A program made the translations under genes and the position numbers. Shown in pieces: positions 43,450-52,455 of a DNA stretch of 53,956 bases. The notes under the pieces are model-generated. The model did no database searches and was not told where the DNA came from. It saw nothing but the letters and a program-made list of their open reading frames with translations. This stretch comes from JANQRV01 sp964533785. GTDB taxonomy: Bacteria; Bacteroidota; Bacteroidia; Chitinophagales; Saprospiraceae. Numbering within the stretch: the first letter of the stretch is position 1; each line of letters begins with the position of its first letter. The stretch covers positions 1 through 53,956 of the forward strand of contig CAZHNG010000004.1 in NCBI GenBank assembly GCA_964533785.1, in the 5' to 3' direction.

Positions 43450-45267
43450 TTAATTGTTTTCGGCTTCCTCGAGTCTTTGCCGCTCAAATAAATCGGCATA
43501 ATAGCCCCCTAGAGCCAGCAGTTCATTGTGTTGACCGGACTCTACAATTTTACCGTCTTCCAAAACGATAATCTTGTCAAATTCCAGGAGGGCGTAAATT
43601 CTGTGAGTAATAACGATAGTTGTTTTTTGCGCAAGGGTAGTATTGAGATAACCGAGAATCTGTTTTTCAGTTTTAGTATCTACTGCTGATAAGCAATCAT
43701 CCAATATGATGATATCCGGTTCCTTGATAAGAGCCCTGGCGATGGAGACCCTTTGCTTTTGGCCGCCCGAAAGAGTTACGCCTCTTTCTCCCACCAAGGT
43801 CTTGAAGTCTTCCGGGAGTCCCATAATGTCATCGTACACCGCAGAATATTTAGCAAATTGGTGGATTTTATCTTGCTCCGCCGTAGCATCGCCAAAGGCT
43901 ATATTTTTTGAAATGGTATCCGAGAATAGAAAAATATCTTGGGGTACATATCCTACCCGTCTCCGTAAATTCTCCAGATCGCCCCCCCGTATGTCCTCAC
44001 CATCAATTAAGATTTTACCACTGGTAACATCATACATTCTTACGAGTAATTCAGCCAGTGTCGTTTTACCCGCACCGGTCTTTCCGATAATAGCCATTTT
44101 CTGCCCCGGTTTCAGTTTAAAGCTGATATTTTTCAACGCTTGAATGCCAGTATCTTTATACTTAAAAGAGACGTGATCAAATTCTACATTACCTTTTATT
44201 GCCTTAACTTCTTTCTTTGGTGATGTAACTTCCGGTTTTGTATCTAAAAACTCGTTGATTCTTTTTTGGGAGGCAGCAGCTTGCTGAATGATGGAAGCTA
44301 TCCAGCCAATTGCGGTTACGGGCCAGGTCAGCATATTTACGTAAATGACAAACTCGGCAATATTACCAGCGGTAATGGTACCTTTCACAACCTGCAAACC
44401 TCCGACATACACCGTTATGATAGTACTGGTACCGATCATTAATAACATGAGCGGATAAAATAAGGCATTCACCTTTGCCAAAGACAACGCTTTTTGCTTA
44501 TAGTCTTCACTTTCATCAGTAAATTTTGCCCCCATAGAGGATTCCCGTACGTAGGATTTCACTACTCTGATCCCAGAATAGATTTCCTGTGCAAAACTGT
44601 TCAGGGCAGCTAATTGCTTCTGGATTATTCCACTTTTTTTGTTGATAATGTTACTTACGTAATAAATCGAAATCGAAAGGAGCGGTAATGGCGCTAAGAC
44701 ATACATAGTCAGAACCGGGCTTACGCTTAGCATGGAATAGATGACCAGTACAAAAAGAGAGATCAGGTTAATACCGTATAATACCGCAGGACCTAAATAC
44801 ATCCTTACCTTATTCACATCCTCGGTAATTCTCGACATCAGATCTCCCGTATTATTCCTTTTGTAAAAGGCGAGATCGAGCTCTTGATAATGCTGAAAAA
44901 TTTCTTTCCGCATATCGTATTCAATGAGCCGGGACATGACGATGATGGTTTGCCGCATAAAATACATGAATATTCCCATCATTACAGCCAGCAGCAATAC
45001 GATAGCGCCGAAAAAAAGCAAGGTTTGGGCCAGAAAAGAAAAAAAATCGGCTTGAAGGTCAGCTCCTTCAAGCATTTGGTAAAGATTGATATTTTCGATG
45101 ACCAAATCCAGTGCTTCCCGGATCATTTGCGGCTGTAGTATTCTAAAATAATTCGACGCCGATACAAACAAGATCCCGAACAGGAACCGCCAACGATACT
45201 TGAAAAAATATTTGTTTAAATAGGCAAGTTCTTTCACAACAGCGAATTTGAGGGCATTATTAATCAA
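43450..45267 (-). CDS. ABC exporter, fused permease/ATPase (MsbA/MdlB type)
   Basis: This 605-residue half-transporter is expected to dimerise. It has six membrane helices (about 25-320, with TGDLMSRITEDVNKVRMYLG at the coupling region). The nucleotide-binding domain (about 360-595) has Walker A GKTGAGKTT, the Q-loop YVPQDIFLF, signature LSGGQKQR, Walker B IIILDDCLSAVD and the H-loop VITHRI. The Walker B Glu position appears as Asp-Cys (LDDC) rather than LDE, which could slow ATP hydrolysis. Because no C39 peptidase domain is present, it cannot itself cleave Gly-Gly leaders. Substrate unknown (lipid, drug or peptide). Confidence 0.93.
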   Translation of the reverse strand: MINNALKFAVVKELAYLNKYFFKYRWRFLFGILFVSASNYFRILQPQMIREALDLVIENINLYQMLEGADLQADFFSFLAQTLLFFGAIVLLLAVMMGIFMYFMRQTIIVMSRLIEYDMRKEIFQHYQELDLAFYKRNNTGDLMSRITEDVNKVRMYLGPAVLYGINLISLFVLVIYSMLSVSPVLTMYVLAPLPLLSISIYYVSNIINKKSGIIQKQLAALNSFAQEIYSGIRVVKSYVRESSMGAKFTDESEDYKQKALSLAKVNALFYPLMLLMIGTSTIITVYVGGLQVVKGTITAGNIAEFVIYVNMLTWPVTAIGWIASIIQQAAASQKRINEFLDTKPEVTSPKKEVKAIKGNVEFDHVSFKYKDTGIQALKNISFKLKPGQKMAIIGKTGAGKTTLAELLVRMYDVTSGKILIDGEDIRGGDLENLRRRVGYVPQDIFLFSDTISKNIAFGDATAEQDKIHQFAKYSAVYDDIMGLPEDFKTLVGERGVTLSGGQKQRVSIARALIKEPDIIILDDCLSAVDTKTEKQILGYLNTTLAQKTTIVITHRIYALLEFDKIIVLEDGKIVESGQHNELLALGGYYADLFERQRLEEAENN

Positions 45268-45304
45268 CTTATTATTAACCGATCAAAACCCAATTAGTTG
45301 AAAT

Positions 45305-46675
45305 CTATTCTAGGCTCATCTTAATGCGCCACTCCTTAGGATAATAATTATTGACCCTGTTCTTTAATCCTTTCACCCACCCTAGGGGATTGCCTTGGTA
45401 CTGTACAACGTACCAGCCCTGCAGCATATCATTCCATTTTAACTCTTCTTTTTTCAAGTATTTCAATGCTTCATTTTTTTCTAGCTGCACGACGGGAAAA
45501 TCTTTTCTCAACCACTGACTCAAAGCTAGTGCATGCGAAGGAAATAAACCCTTTCTTTTCAAGTCTCCTAATACTACTCCGGCGTGGACAACATCCAATG
45601 TATTGGCGAGGATCTGTACTGTTTTAACGTGCTCCGCCTTCATCCCGATCACTTTGTTATCAGCAGTTTGATAAAAGGCCACCGGAGCTGCTTTTTCAAT
45701 CCAGTCAAACAGATGGTCACAGCTCTTGCCGGACAACCTTACAAGGTTCTTAAACCCTTTCACCTTATATTTTTTCTTTGATTTTCCGGTTTTTTTTCGA
45801 AAAACAGCCGTAAAAAAGCCTTCCCCCTTTAGCCGGTGAGGAAAGAACTGGTACCCCAAATCACTCTCGGCAATACCCCAATCCTCCGGAACGGAAAGGC
45901 GAACTTTTTCGAAAGCCATTTCTTTGGATAACCAAACAGCATTTTCCCTGTTTTCCAGATCGTTATAAGTACACGTGGAGTAAATTAGCAATCCATCATT
46001 TTTGACCAATTTAGCGGCATGATGTAAAATTCTTTTTTGCCGGGCAGAACAAAGCCTAATACTAGCAGAAGACCACTCCTCTTTTGCTCTAGGATTTTTT
46101 CTAAACAACCCTTCTCCTGAGCAAGGAGCATCCACCACTACCAAGTCAAAAAGTCCTTCCAGCGGGGCAAAGTTTTCACCATCCCCCCTTGTGGTTATCA
46201 CGTCAATACTTCCCCACTTGATCAGGTTCTCCCTCAAAATGCGGTATCGGTTTTTAATAACTTCATTGGCTACCAACAAACTTTCTCCGGGTAATGCATC
46301 TATCAACAAAGTACTTTTTCCGCCCGGAGCAGCACAAAGGTCTAAAGCAAGCAAAGGTTCTTGCTGATCAAACAAGGAGCGGACGATATGGTGTATGAAC
46401 ATGGAAGAGGCTTCCTGTACATAATAAGCACCGGCATGAAAAGCAGGATCAAGGGTAAAGACCGGCCGGTCAGGTAAATAATACCCATTGTTACACCAGG
46501 GAACCTGTTCCAACTTGGGATTAAGTTGGTACGATTTTGAAGGATTGACCCGAATACTGGTAGGAGGCGGGGATGCTAACGCCTTTTGAAAAGCCGGAAA
46601 TGCCTCTCTCAGCATTGCTTTCATTTGCAGCTTGAAAGCTTCCGGTAACTGATTTGATGGTTCCCCCCCGTACAC
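45305..46675 (-). CDS. rsmF: RNA (cytosine-C5)-methyltransferase, RsmF/NOL1-NOP2 family
   Basis: This SAM-dependent enzyme makes m5C in rRNA or tRNA. The conserved N-terminus LPEAFKLQMKAMLREAFPAF and PPPTSIRVNPSK precedes SAM motif ALDLCAAPGGKSTLL, DAPCSGEGLFRKN (motif VI Cys) and YSTCTYNDLENRENAV (motif IV Cys nucleophile). After it comes an RsmF-type C-terminal domain. The frame opens to 46771, but that would overlap guaB by 74 bases. The GTG at 46675, 22 bases past the guaB stop, keeps the whole conserved domain and is preferred; ATG 46624 would cut it. A G7 run (minus strand) lies between that GTG and the domain, a mild slippage risk. Confidence 0.85.
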   Translation of the reverse strand: MYGGEPSNQLPEAFKLQMKAMLREAFPAFQKALASPPPTSIRVNPSKSYQLNPKLEQVPWCNNGYYLPDRPVFTLDPAFHAGAYYVQEASSMFIHHIVRSLFDQQEPLLALDLCAAPGGKSTLLIDALPGESLLVANEVIKNRYRILRENLIKWGSIDVITTRGDGENFAPLEGLFDLVVVDAPCSGEGLFRKNPRAKEEWSSASIRLCSARQKRILHHAAKLVKNDGLLIYSTCTYNDLENRENAVWLSKEMAFEKVRLSVPEDWGIAESDLGYQFFPHRLKGEGFFTAVFRKKTGKSKKKYKVKGFKNLVRLSGKSCDHLFDWIEKAAPVAFYQTADNKVIGMKAEHVKTVQILANTLDVVHAGVVLGDLKRKGLFPSHALALSQWLRKDFPVVQLEKNEALKYLKKEELKWNDMLQGWYVVQYQGNPLGWVKGLKNRVNNYYPKEWRIKMSLE

Positions 46676-46697
46676 AGCAGTTAATTCACTAATGTAG

Positions 46698-48179
46698 TTA
46701 CCTTCTGGAATAATTGGGTGCTTCCTTAGTAATGGTGATATTATGCGGGTGGCTTTCGGTATAACCGGCATTGGTGATCTTTACCAGTTTAGCTTTTTGC
46801 AAAGCTTTAACGTTAGGGGCTCCGCAATATCCCATGCCAGCTCTAAGACCACCAATGTATTGAACCATTACTTCGGCAGTCGTTCCTTTGTAGGGCACTC
46901 TTCCCTCTATACCCTCCGGGACAAGCTTTTTGATATCATCCTCCACATCCTGAAAATAACGATCCTTAGACCCTTCTTTCATAGCTCCCAATGATCCCAT
47001 TCCCCGGTATATTTTAAACTTTCTGCCTTCATAAATGACCGTTTCCCCCGGCGCTTCTTCTACCCCGGCAAAAAGTCCTCCCGCCATTATGGTATCTGCA
47101 CCTGCGGCCAGAGCTTTCACAATATCACCGGTATAGCGAACCCCCCCATCCCCAATAACGGGAACGCCGGTACCTTGAATAGCTTTTGAAGATTCGTAGA
47201 TCGCCGAAAGTTGGGGCACACCAACTCCAGCCACCACCCGTGTGGTACAAATACTGCCCGGTCCAACTCCTACTTTAACCGCGTCTACTCCAGCGTCTAC
47301 CAGTGCTTTTGCACCGGCTCCGGTGGCTACATTCCCCCCAATGATTTGCAAGTCAGAATAATGCTGTTTGGCCATTTTGACGGCATTAAGTACACCCAGT
47401 GTGTGACCATGAGCGGTATCAATGCAGATTACATCCACCCCGACTTTTACGAGCGCGTCAATACGTTCCAACATATCGCTGGTAACGCCAACAGCAGCGC
47501 CAACAACCAGACGCCCCAGGGAATCTTTACAGGAATTCGGGTAGTTCTGAACCTTCATTATATCTTTATAGGTGATTAAACCTACCAGAGTATTATATTG
47601 GTCCACTACCGGCAGCTTTTCGATCTTATATTTTTGCAAAATGTCGCGTGCCTGTTCCAGCGTAGTACCAACAGGAGCAGTAACCAGATCATCGCTGGTC
47701 ATTAAATCGCTGACCGGGCGATCCAGCTGTTTTTCAAAACGCAAGTCCCGGTTAGTCAAAATACCTACCAACTTATTCCTTTCATTAACAATAGGAATAC
47801 CGCCGATCTTAAATTTTTTCATTAGTGATAAAGCATCTCCAATAAGCGCATCCCGGGCGAGCGTTACCGGATCAACGATCATACCGCTCTCCGATCGCTT
47901 TACACTTCGAACTTGTTCGGCCTGGTCCTGGATCGACATGTTTTTATGGACAATACCGATCCCGCCTTGTCGGGCTATAGCAATAGCTAACTTGGATTCC
48001 GTCACCGTATCCATCGCGGCCGAAACAATGGGCGCTTTTAACCTGATTTTGCGGGTAAGTTGGGTAGAAACGTCAACTTCTCTCGGAAGAACTTCGGAAT
48101 AGGCAGGTACTAAAAGGACATCATCGAAGGTCAAACCTTCACCAAAAAACTTATTATTGTCTAATTTTAATGTTTCCAT
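46698..48179 (-). CDS. guaB: Inosine-5'-monophosphate dehydrogenase
   Basis: GuaB oxidises IMP to XMP with NAD+, the committed step to GMP. The 493-residue protein (ATG 48179; a TTG two codons earlier is less likely) has a TIM barrel interrupted by a CBS pair (about 95-205). Catalytic Cys lies in GVGPGSICTTRVV, phosphate contacts in IGDGGVRYTGDI, the flap in YRGMGSLGAMKEGS, and GGLRAGMGYCGA near the end. A -7-like box (TAATTTTG, minus strand 48190-48183) sits only 3 bases upstream of the ATG, so the mRNA could be leaderless, but no -33 TTG is seen. Confidence 0.97.
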   Translation of the reverse strand: METLKLDNNKFFGEGLTFDDVLLVPAYSEVLPREVDVSTQLTRKIRLKAPIVSAAMDTVTESKLAIAIARQGGIGIVHKNMSIQDQAEQVRSVKRSESGMIVDPVTLARDALIGDALSLMKKFKIGGIPIVNERNKLVGILTNRDLRFEKQLDRPVSDLMTSDDLVTAPVGTTLEQARDILQKYKIEKLPVVDQYNTLVGLITYKDIMKVQNYPNSCKDSLGRLVVGAAVGVTSDMLERIDALVKVGVDVICIDTAHGHTLGVLNAVKMAKQHYSDLQIIGGNVATGAGAKALVDAGVDAVKVGVGPGSICTTRVVAGVGVPQLSAIYESSKAIQGTGVPVIGDGGVRYTGDIVKALAAGADTIMAGGLFAGVEEAPGETVIYEGRKFKIYRGMGSLGAMKEGSKDRYFQDVEDDIKKLVPEGIEGRVPYKGTTAEVMVQYIGGLRAGMGYCGAPNVKALQKAKLVKITNAGYTESHPHNITITKEAPNYSRR

Positions 48180-48512
48180 TCGCAAAATTAGAAATCTATC
48201 GTTAAGTTAAAAAGTAAATAGACGGATAAATTCTTTTCTGAAGCGTGATCTTAATCTTATCAAACAGAATTGAAAACCGTATGTTGAATGAAGAGTGGTA
48301 TAAAAGTCTTAATTATTTAATTTTGGAGTAAACAGCCTCCGTTCACCAAAAAGTGATCTGGCTGTAATAACATAATTCTTGTGTAATGTTTTTGTTTATA
48401 AGGTTTATAGCTTGATTTGTTTATACAAACTCCAAATCGTATCAACAAAGGAAACAAAAAAGGATCCGTTGGCTGCATGCAAGCCCAAGATCGTTCCTAT
48501 TCATAAATAAAT

Positions 48513-48533
48513 CTAGCGTCTAGCGTCTAAAAT
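48513..48533. repeat. CTAGCGT-type heptamer repeat, copy 4
   Basis: Three units in phase: CTAGCGT, CTAGCGT, CTAAAAT, 15 bases before the tadA start. The rest of 48180-48512 holds no gene, only short AT-rich inverted words such as TTTGTTTATACAAA. Confidence 0.7.
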
Positions 48534-48547
48534 AATAACAACCAAGT

Positions 48548-49006
48548 ATGATACAAGTGTACGACGATGCCTATTACATGAGACAGGCCCTGAGGGAAGC
48601 GCAAAAGGCATATGAAGAAGGAGAGATTCCCGTTGGCGCGGTAGTCGTCTGCAAAAATCAGATCATTGGCCGCGGCCACAATGCAACGGAAAGACTCAAG
48701 GATGTGACGGCCCACGCTGAGATCATTGNNNNNNNNNNAACTGCCGCCGCCAACTACCTGGATAGTAAATATTTAAAAGACTGCACCCTTTATGTAACCT
48801 TGGAACCCTGCGTGATGTGTGCCGGAGCCCTGCAATGGGCACAATTAGGCAGGCTGGTCTACGGTGCCCCCGATGAAAAAAGAGGTTATGTGAAAATCGG
48901 GCAGCCGTTGCTCCATCAAAAGACCAGGGTAGAATACGGCGTTCTTATGGAAGAATGCAGCTTACTAATGAAGGCTTTTTTCAAATCAAAAAGAGTGGCA
49001 ACCTAA
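48548..49006 (+). CDS. tadA: tRNA-specific adenosine deaminase
   Basis: TadA converts A34 to inosine in tRNA-Arg. This cytidine-deaminase-fold protein, about 152 residues, has the zinc and proton-shuttle motif TAHAE (H56, E58) and the PCVMC motif (C88, C91). The core GEIPVGAVVV and RLVYGAPDEKRGYVKIGQPL match TadA. A ten-N gap at 48729-48738 sits right after HAEII. Compared with the usual HAE-x-x-A-I-T-A-A spacing, the true gap is probably shorter than ten bases by about six. The frame is kept on both sides. Confidence 0.95.
   Translation: MIQVYDDAYYMRQALREAQKAYEEGEIPVGAVVVCKNQIIGRGHNATERLKDVTAHAEIIXXXXTAAANYLDSKYLKDCTLYVTLEPCVMCAGALQWAQLGRLVYGAPDEKRGYVKIGQPLLHQKTRVEYGVLMEECSLLMKAFFKSKRVAT
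48729..48738. other. Assembly gap (10 N) in tadA
   Basis: This is a placeholder of ten N inside the active-site helix of TadA. Confidence 0.99.
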
Positions 49007-49231
49007 GTATTCTAGTGCCTTTTTATCCGATAATGTTTTATATTTGAGGTAAAAGTTCGGAAAATATGCTACTTGGGTTTTCTACCCTTCTTTAAAAATA
49101 TTTTGCACGCGAAAGTCTCCCCACCTTAAACATTGCTTTGTTATATTAGAGCAATATAGCTTAATTATTTCATAAAAAATTAGCACCCCACGAGCACCCT
49201 GTTAGCAAGAATGCGTACCGGCTTATTCATT

Positions 49232-49239
49232 TATTTTTG
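49232..49239 (+). promoter_or_regulatory. -7 box for the secreted protease gene
   Basis: TATTTTTG fits TAnnTTTG and lies 45 bases before ATG 49285. No TTG is seen at -33. Its position argues against translation starting at 49237. The interval 49007-49231 is otherwise featureless. Confidence 0.4.
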
Positions 49240-49284
49240 GATAAAACGGCAGACATCATTACTAAGTCTACAAAAATCGATTCC

Positions 49285-51177
49285 ATGAAAAAAGCTGCCA
49301 TACTCTCGATCCTTCTATTCATTTTTGGTTTTTCGACCGCCCAGGTGGAATTACCCAAGAGTTTTTCCCAGGAATTTCAAAGTCGATACAGCCCTAATGA
49401 TATTCCGGCGGCCAAACCAATCAGCTTTAGGAAAGACCAAATGGCTAAACATCGACAAAAGTACGACGGCAGCCCGATCACCTCCTACCCCATCCCCTTA
49501 AACCTAAACCCGGACAATGCCGGCAAATGGTTCTCTCTGCCAGGAGGCGGTAGGTTATGGCAGCTTCGATTAGTGCTGCAAGACGCAAAATCCACCGCTG
49601 TTTTTTTTCAAAAGGTCCAACTGCCTGCCGGAGCCTACTTACATCTCTACGACAAAGAAAAGCAAGCCATTAAAGGTCCTTTTTTCCGGCCACATATTTC
49701 TACGGAAAAACGTTTATTCAGCGGGATTATCCCCAATAATGAAATCGTTATTGAATATTTTGAACCGTGGTATGCGAAAGAGAAAGGCTACTTTGAACTT
49801 TTCAGAATGGATCATGTATACGGCGTAGCCAGTAATAACGGCGACCCCAGGTACGCTACTTCCAAAGATTGCCACACCAATATCAATTGTGAAGCCGGAG
49901 CAGACTGGCAGGAAGAAAAATTGGGTATCTGTAGGATCGTTATGGTACTGGAAGAAGGCATCGGCTATTGTACAGGTAACTTGATGAACAATACAGCACA
50001 AGACCAAAGGCCTTTTATTTTAACTGGTTTTCATTGTCAGGATGGGTTTACACCACTTTACGATCTATGGCGATTTGATTTTAATTTTGAATCGCCTGGC
50101 TGTGGCAATGAGAATCTCTCTCCTTCTTTTCAATCTATGAGCGGTTGCACCCAAAGAGCAGGCAGCCGGGATAACGATATGCTATTGTTAGAGTTATTGG
50201 CCTCGATCCCTTCCAGTTACCGTGTTTATTTTTTGGGATGGGATCGTACCGCAAATGGTCCCAATATGTCATTCAATATTCATCATCCGCTTGGCGATGT
50301 GAAAAAGATCACGCACTTCTACCGGCCGGCTACCATATTATCTTCTCCCATCAATTGGAACAATGATGTACAAACACCTGCTAATCACCACTTTTCGGTA
50401 AGATTCAACGATGGCACCTTCGAATCGGGTTCTTCAGGCAGTGCCTTATTCAATATGGATGGTAGGGTGGTAGGGCATTTACACGGAGGCGATGCAAGTT
50501 GTGAATCCACACTCGGTTATTTTAGCAGGTTCAGCATGTCCTGGACCGGCGGAGAAGCACAGGAAAACCGTTTGAGTGACTGGCTTGATCCGCTGGGCAC
50601 TGAAGCAACTACTCTCGATGGATTGACACCAGCGTATAATACAGGGGGAACCATATCGGGATACGTTCAAACCAGTGATGGTAGGGGAATTCCTGGTGTA
50701 ACCGTGCAATTAGTAGGAATAATTGGTTCTTCTACCGTAACAAATAGCGATGGAGCGTTTATTTTTAACAACGTCCCTTTTGCAAACAACTACGAAATCG
50801 TTCTCGCCAAAACCGGAAATATCAGAAATGGGCTTTCCCTGGGGGATTTAGTAGCCTCCCAAAGGCATGTCTTAAGAGCTGCACCACTCGATAATCCTTA
50901 CAAGATCATCGCTGCCGATGCTGATGGATCCCGGTTTATTTCATTGGCCGACATTGTGGAGTTACAGCGGATCATTCTGGGCATCCAACCTGATTTTCGC
51001 AACATTCCAATCTGGCAATTTATGCCTGCTGATTATAAGTTTCCTGATCCGAAGGATCCATTCAGTGAGGAACTTCCCCAGTTTTTTGTAATTGAAAATC
51101 TGAAGTTCGATCTATTTGATGTGAACTTTATCGGCATAAAATCCGGGGATACGACCGGTGATGTGCAGATAGAGTAA
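49285..51177 (+). CDS. Secreted lysyl-endopeptidase-like serine protease with dockerin-like tail
   Basis: This 630-residue protein has a signal peptide (1-20, cleaved after STA/Q). A pro-region (about 20-190) precedes an S1 trypsin-fold domain with H250 in LTGFHCQDG, D298 (or D296) in SRDNDMLLLEL and S386 in GSSGSALFN. Many cysteines suit disulphides, as in Achromobacter lysyl endopeptidase. After it come a CarboxypepD_reg-like beta domain (about 455-510, GTISGYVQTSDGRGIPGVTV) and a dockerin-like pair of Ca-binding loops (about 516-568, SLGDLVASQRHVL and ADADGSRFISLADIVELQRI). It ends with GDTTGDVQIE. No T9SS sorting domain is seen, unlike most relatives. It is convergent with paaC, 4 bases apart. 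Confidence 0.87.
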   Translation: MKKAAILSILLFIFGFSTAQVELPKSFSQEFQSRYSPNDIPAAKPISFRKDQMAKHRQKYDGSPITSYPIPLNLNPDNAGKWFSLPGGGRLWQLRLVLQDAKSTAVFFQKVQLPAGAYLHLYDKEKQAIKGPFFRPHISTEKRLFSGIIPNNEIVIEYFEPWYAKEKGYFELFRMDHVYGVASNNGDPRYATSKDCHTNINCEAGADWQEEKLGICRIVMVLEEGIGYCTGNLMNNTAQDQRPFILTGFHCQDGFTPLYDLWRFDFNFESPGCGNENLSPSFQSMSGCTQRAGSRDNDMLLLELLASIPSSYRVYFLGWDRTANGPNMSFNIHHPLGDVKKITHFYRPATILSSPINWNNDVQTPANHHFSVRFNDGTFESGSSGSALFNMDGRVVGHLHGGDASCESTLGYFSRFSMSWTGGEAQENRLSDWLDPLGTEATTLDGLTPAYNTGGTISGYVQTSDGRGIPGVTVQLVGIIGSSTVTNSDGAFIFNNVPFANNYEIVLAKTGNIRNGLSLGDLVASQRHVLRAAPLDNPYKIIAADADGSRFISLADIVELQRIILGIQPDFRNIPIWQFMPADYKFPDPKDPFSEELPQFFVIENLKFDLFDVNFIGIKSGDTTGDVQIE

Positions 51178-51181
51178 AACT

Positions 51182-51943
51182 TTACCAGGTTGCTCCCGGA
51201 TAGGTACGTTGTAAAAATTGTAATTCGGCGAGGATGTAACCTAAATGTTCTGTGTGGTGCCCGATTCTACCGCCTTTTTGCATCCAGGAATTTTCCGCTG
51301 GTTTTTTGAGCGTGGCCCGATTGAGGATTTCGTCAATCCTATTGAAACACAATGGCTTTATCTTTTCTAAATCCGCCCCGATACCAGCCTGTACCATCGA
51401 TCGATCTGCTTCCGAAGACATAAACAGCTCTCCGACAAAAGGCCATAGATCATCCAATGCGATTTGCATTTTCTGATGACTTTCCTCCGTACCATCTCCC
51501 AGTCTGATCATCCATTCCGAACTAAATCGTAAATGGTACTTAATTTCCTTTAGTGATTTCTTGGCGATCGCTATCAATTGTTCGTCTTTACTGTTCAACA
51601 ATTCCTGGTATTGGAAAAAATGGAATACATCGAACAGAAATTGCCGAACGATTGTGTAAGCAAAATCCGTATTGGGCTGTTCGACGAGAAGAAGGTTTCT
51701 AAATTGCAGTACATCTCTTAGATATGCCAGATCATCTTCAGTCCTGCCTTTATCTTCAATTTTTGCCGCATGATCATAGAGCATTCTGGCTTGCCCTACC
51801 AAATCAAGCGCTAAATTAGTAATCGCAATGTCCTGCTCCAATACCGGGCCGTGACCGCACCATTCGGACAATCGATGCCCCAGGATCAAGGCATCATCGG
51901 CCAATTGAAGTAGGTAATGGAAATGTGCTTGGTTATTCATCAT
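51182..51943 (-). CDS. paaC: 1,2-phenylacetyl-CoA epoxidase, structural subunit C
   Basis: PaaC is the non-catalytic ferritin-like partner of PaaA in the phenylacetyl-CoA epoxygenase. The 253-residue helical protein has the PaaC pattern: YLLQLADDALILGHRLSEWC, GPVLEQDIAITNLALDLVGQ, DDLAYLRDVLQFRNLLLVEQ, EIKYHLRFSSEWMIRLGDGT and GRIGHHTEHLGYILAELQFL at the C-terminus. It is third in the paaA-paaB-paaC run. The next gene is convergent, so paaD and paaE are not attached here. Confidence 0.96.
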   Translation of the reverse strand: MMNNQAHFHYLLQLADDALILGHRLSEWCGHGPVLEQDIAITNLALDLVGQARMLYDHAAKIEDKGRTEDDLAYLRDVLQFRNLLLVEQPNTDFAYTIVRQFLFDVFHFFQYQELLNSKDEQLIAIAKKSLKEIKYHLRFSSEWMIRLGDGTEESHQKMQIALDDLWPFVGELFMSSEADRSMVQAGIGADLEKIKPLCFNRIDEILNRATLKKPAENSWMQKGGRIGHHTEHLGYILAELQFLQRTYPGATW

Positions 51944-51949
51944 AATAAG

Positions 51950-51956
51950 ACGCTAG
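51950..51956. repeat. Single CTAGCGT-family unit between paaB and paaC
   Basis: ACGCTAG (reverse complement CTAGCGT) lies 7 bases upstream of the paaC start, in the 117-base paaB-paaC spacer. It is a lone unit and could be chance, but it matches the family exactly. Confidence 0.35.
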
Positions 51957-52060
51957 AATTTAGCTGGGTTAAACCTGTACCACGCAACGATCTTCAAAAT
52001 TTTCAAAAATCCCAAATCAAGCAAAATAACAGATCTGTCAATACTCACTTTTCAACGTAC

Positions 52061-52342
52061 CTAAATATGCCCCACCTCATCCGGCAGGTCATAAAAAGTA
52101 GGGTGGCGGTACACCTTGTCATTCGCAGGGTCAAACAATTCCTCGCTTTGGTTAGGACTGGAGGCTGTGATGTGCTTGGATTCCACCACCCATATGCTTA
52201 CGCCTTCATTGCGACGGGTATAAACGTCACGGGCATTTTCGATGGCCATCTTGGCATCAGCAGCGTGTAAACTGCCGGCATGCTTGTGATTTAAACCATT
52301 TTTGCTTCTTATAAATACTTCCCAGAGGGGCCAGTCTTTCAT
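52061..52342 (-). CDS. paaB: 1,2-phenylacetyl-CoA epoxidase, subunit B
   Basis: This 93-residue protein carries the PaaB hallmarks WPLWEVFIRSKNGLNHKHAG, SLHAADAKMAIENARDVYTR and GVSIWVVESKHITAS. PaaB bridges the PaaAC heterodimers and is required for activity. It is second in the operon, 113 bases downstream of paaA with a large palindrome in between, and is followed by paaC after 117 bases. Confidence 0.96.
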   Translation of the reverse strand: MKDWPLWEVFIRSKNGLNHKHAGSLHAADAKMAIENARDVYTRRNEGVSIWVVESKHITASSPNQSEELFDPANDKVYRHPTFYDLPDEVGHI

Positions 52343-52415
52343 TTCTTTAAGATTTTATATGCCAGATATTAGACGATGTGGGTTAGGAATGGGTAGGGTG
52401 TGGGTTTACCAGGTG

Positions 52416-52454
52416 ATAAGGTAGGAAGCACTTTGAAAGTGCTTCCTACCTTAT
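52416..52454 (-). promoter_or_regulatory. Perfect 19-bp-arm palindrome between paaA and paaB
   Basis: ATAAGGTAGGAAGCACTTT, one base, then its exact reverse complement, ending 1 base from the paaA stop codon. In the transcript it forms a very stable hairpin. No T-run follows, so it is more likely an mRNA-processing, stability or attenuation element, or a REP-type extragenic palindrome, than an intrinsic terminator. Confidence 0.8.
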
Positions 52455-52455
52455 A

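Noticed and set aside
46676..46771. Start of the RNA methyltransferase at 46771
   Set aside because: It would overlap guaB by 74 bases and adds residues with no resemblance to the RsmF N-terminus.
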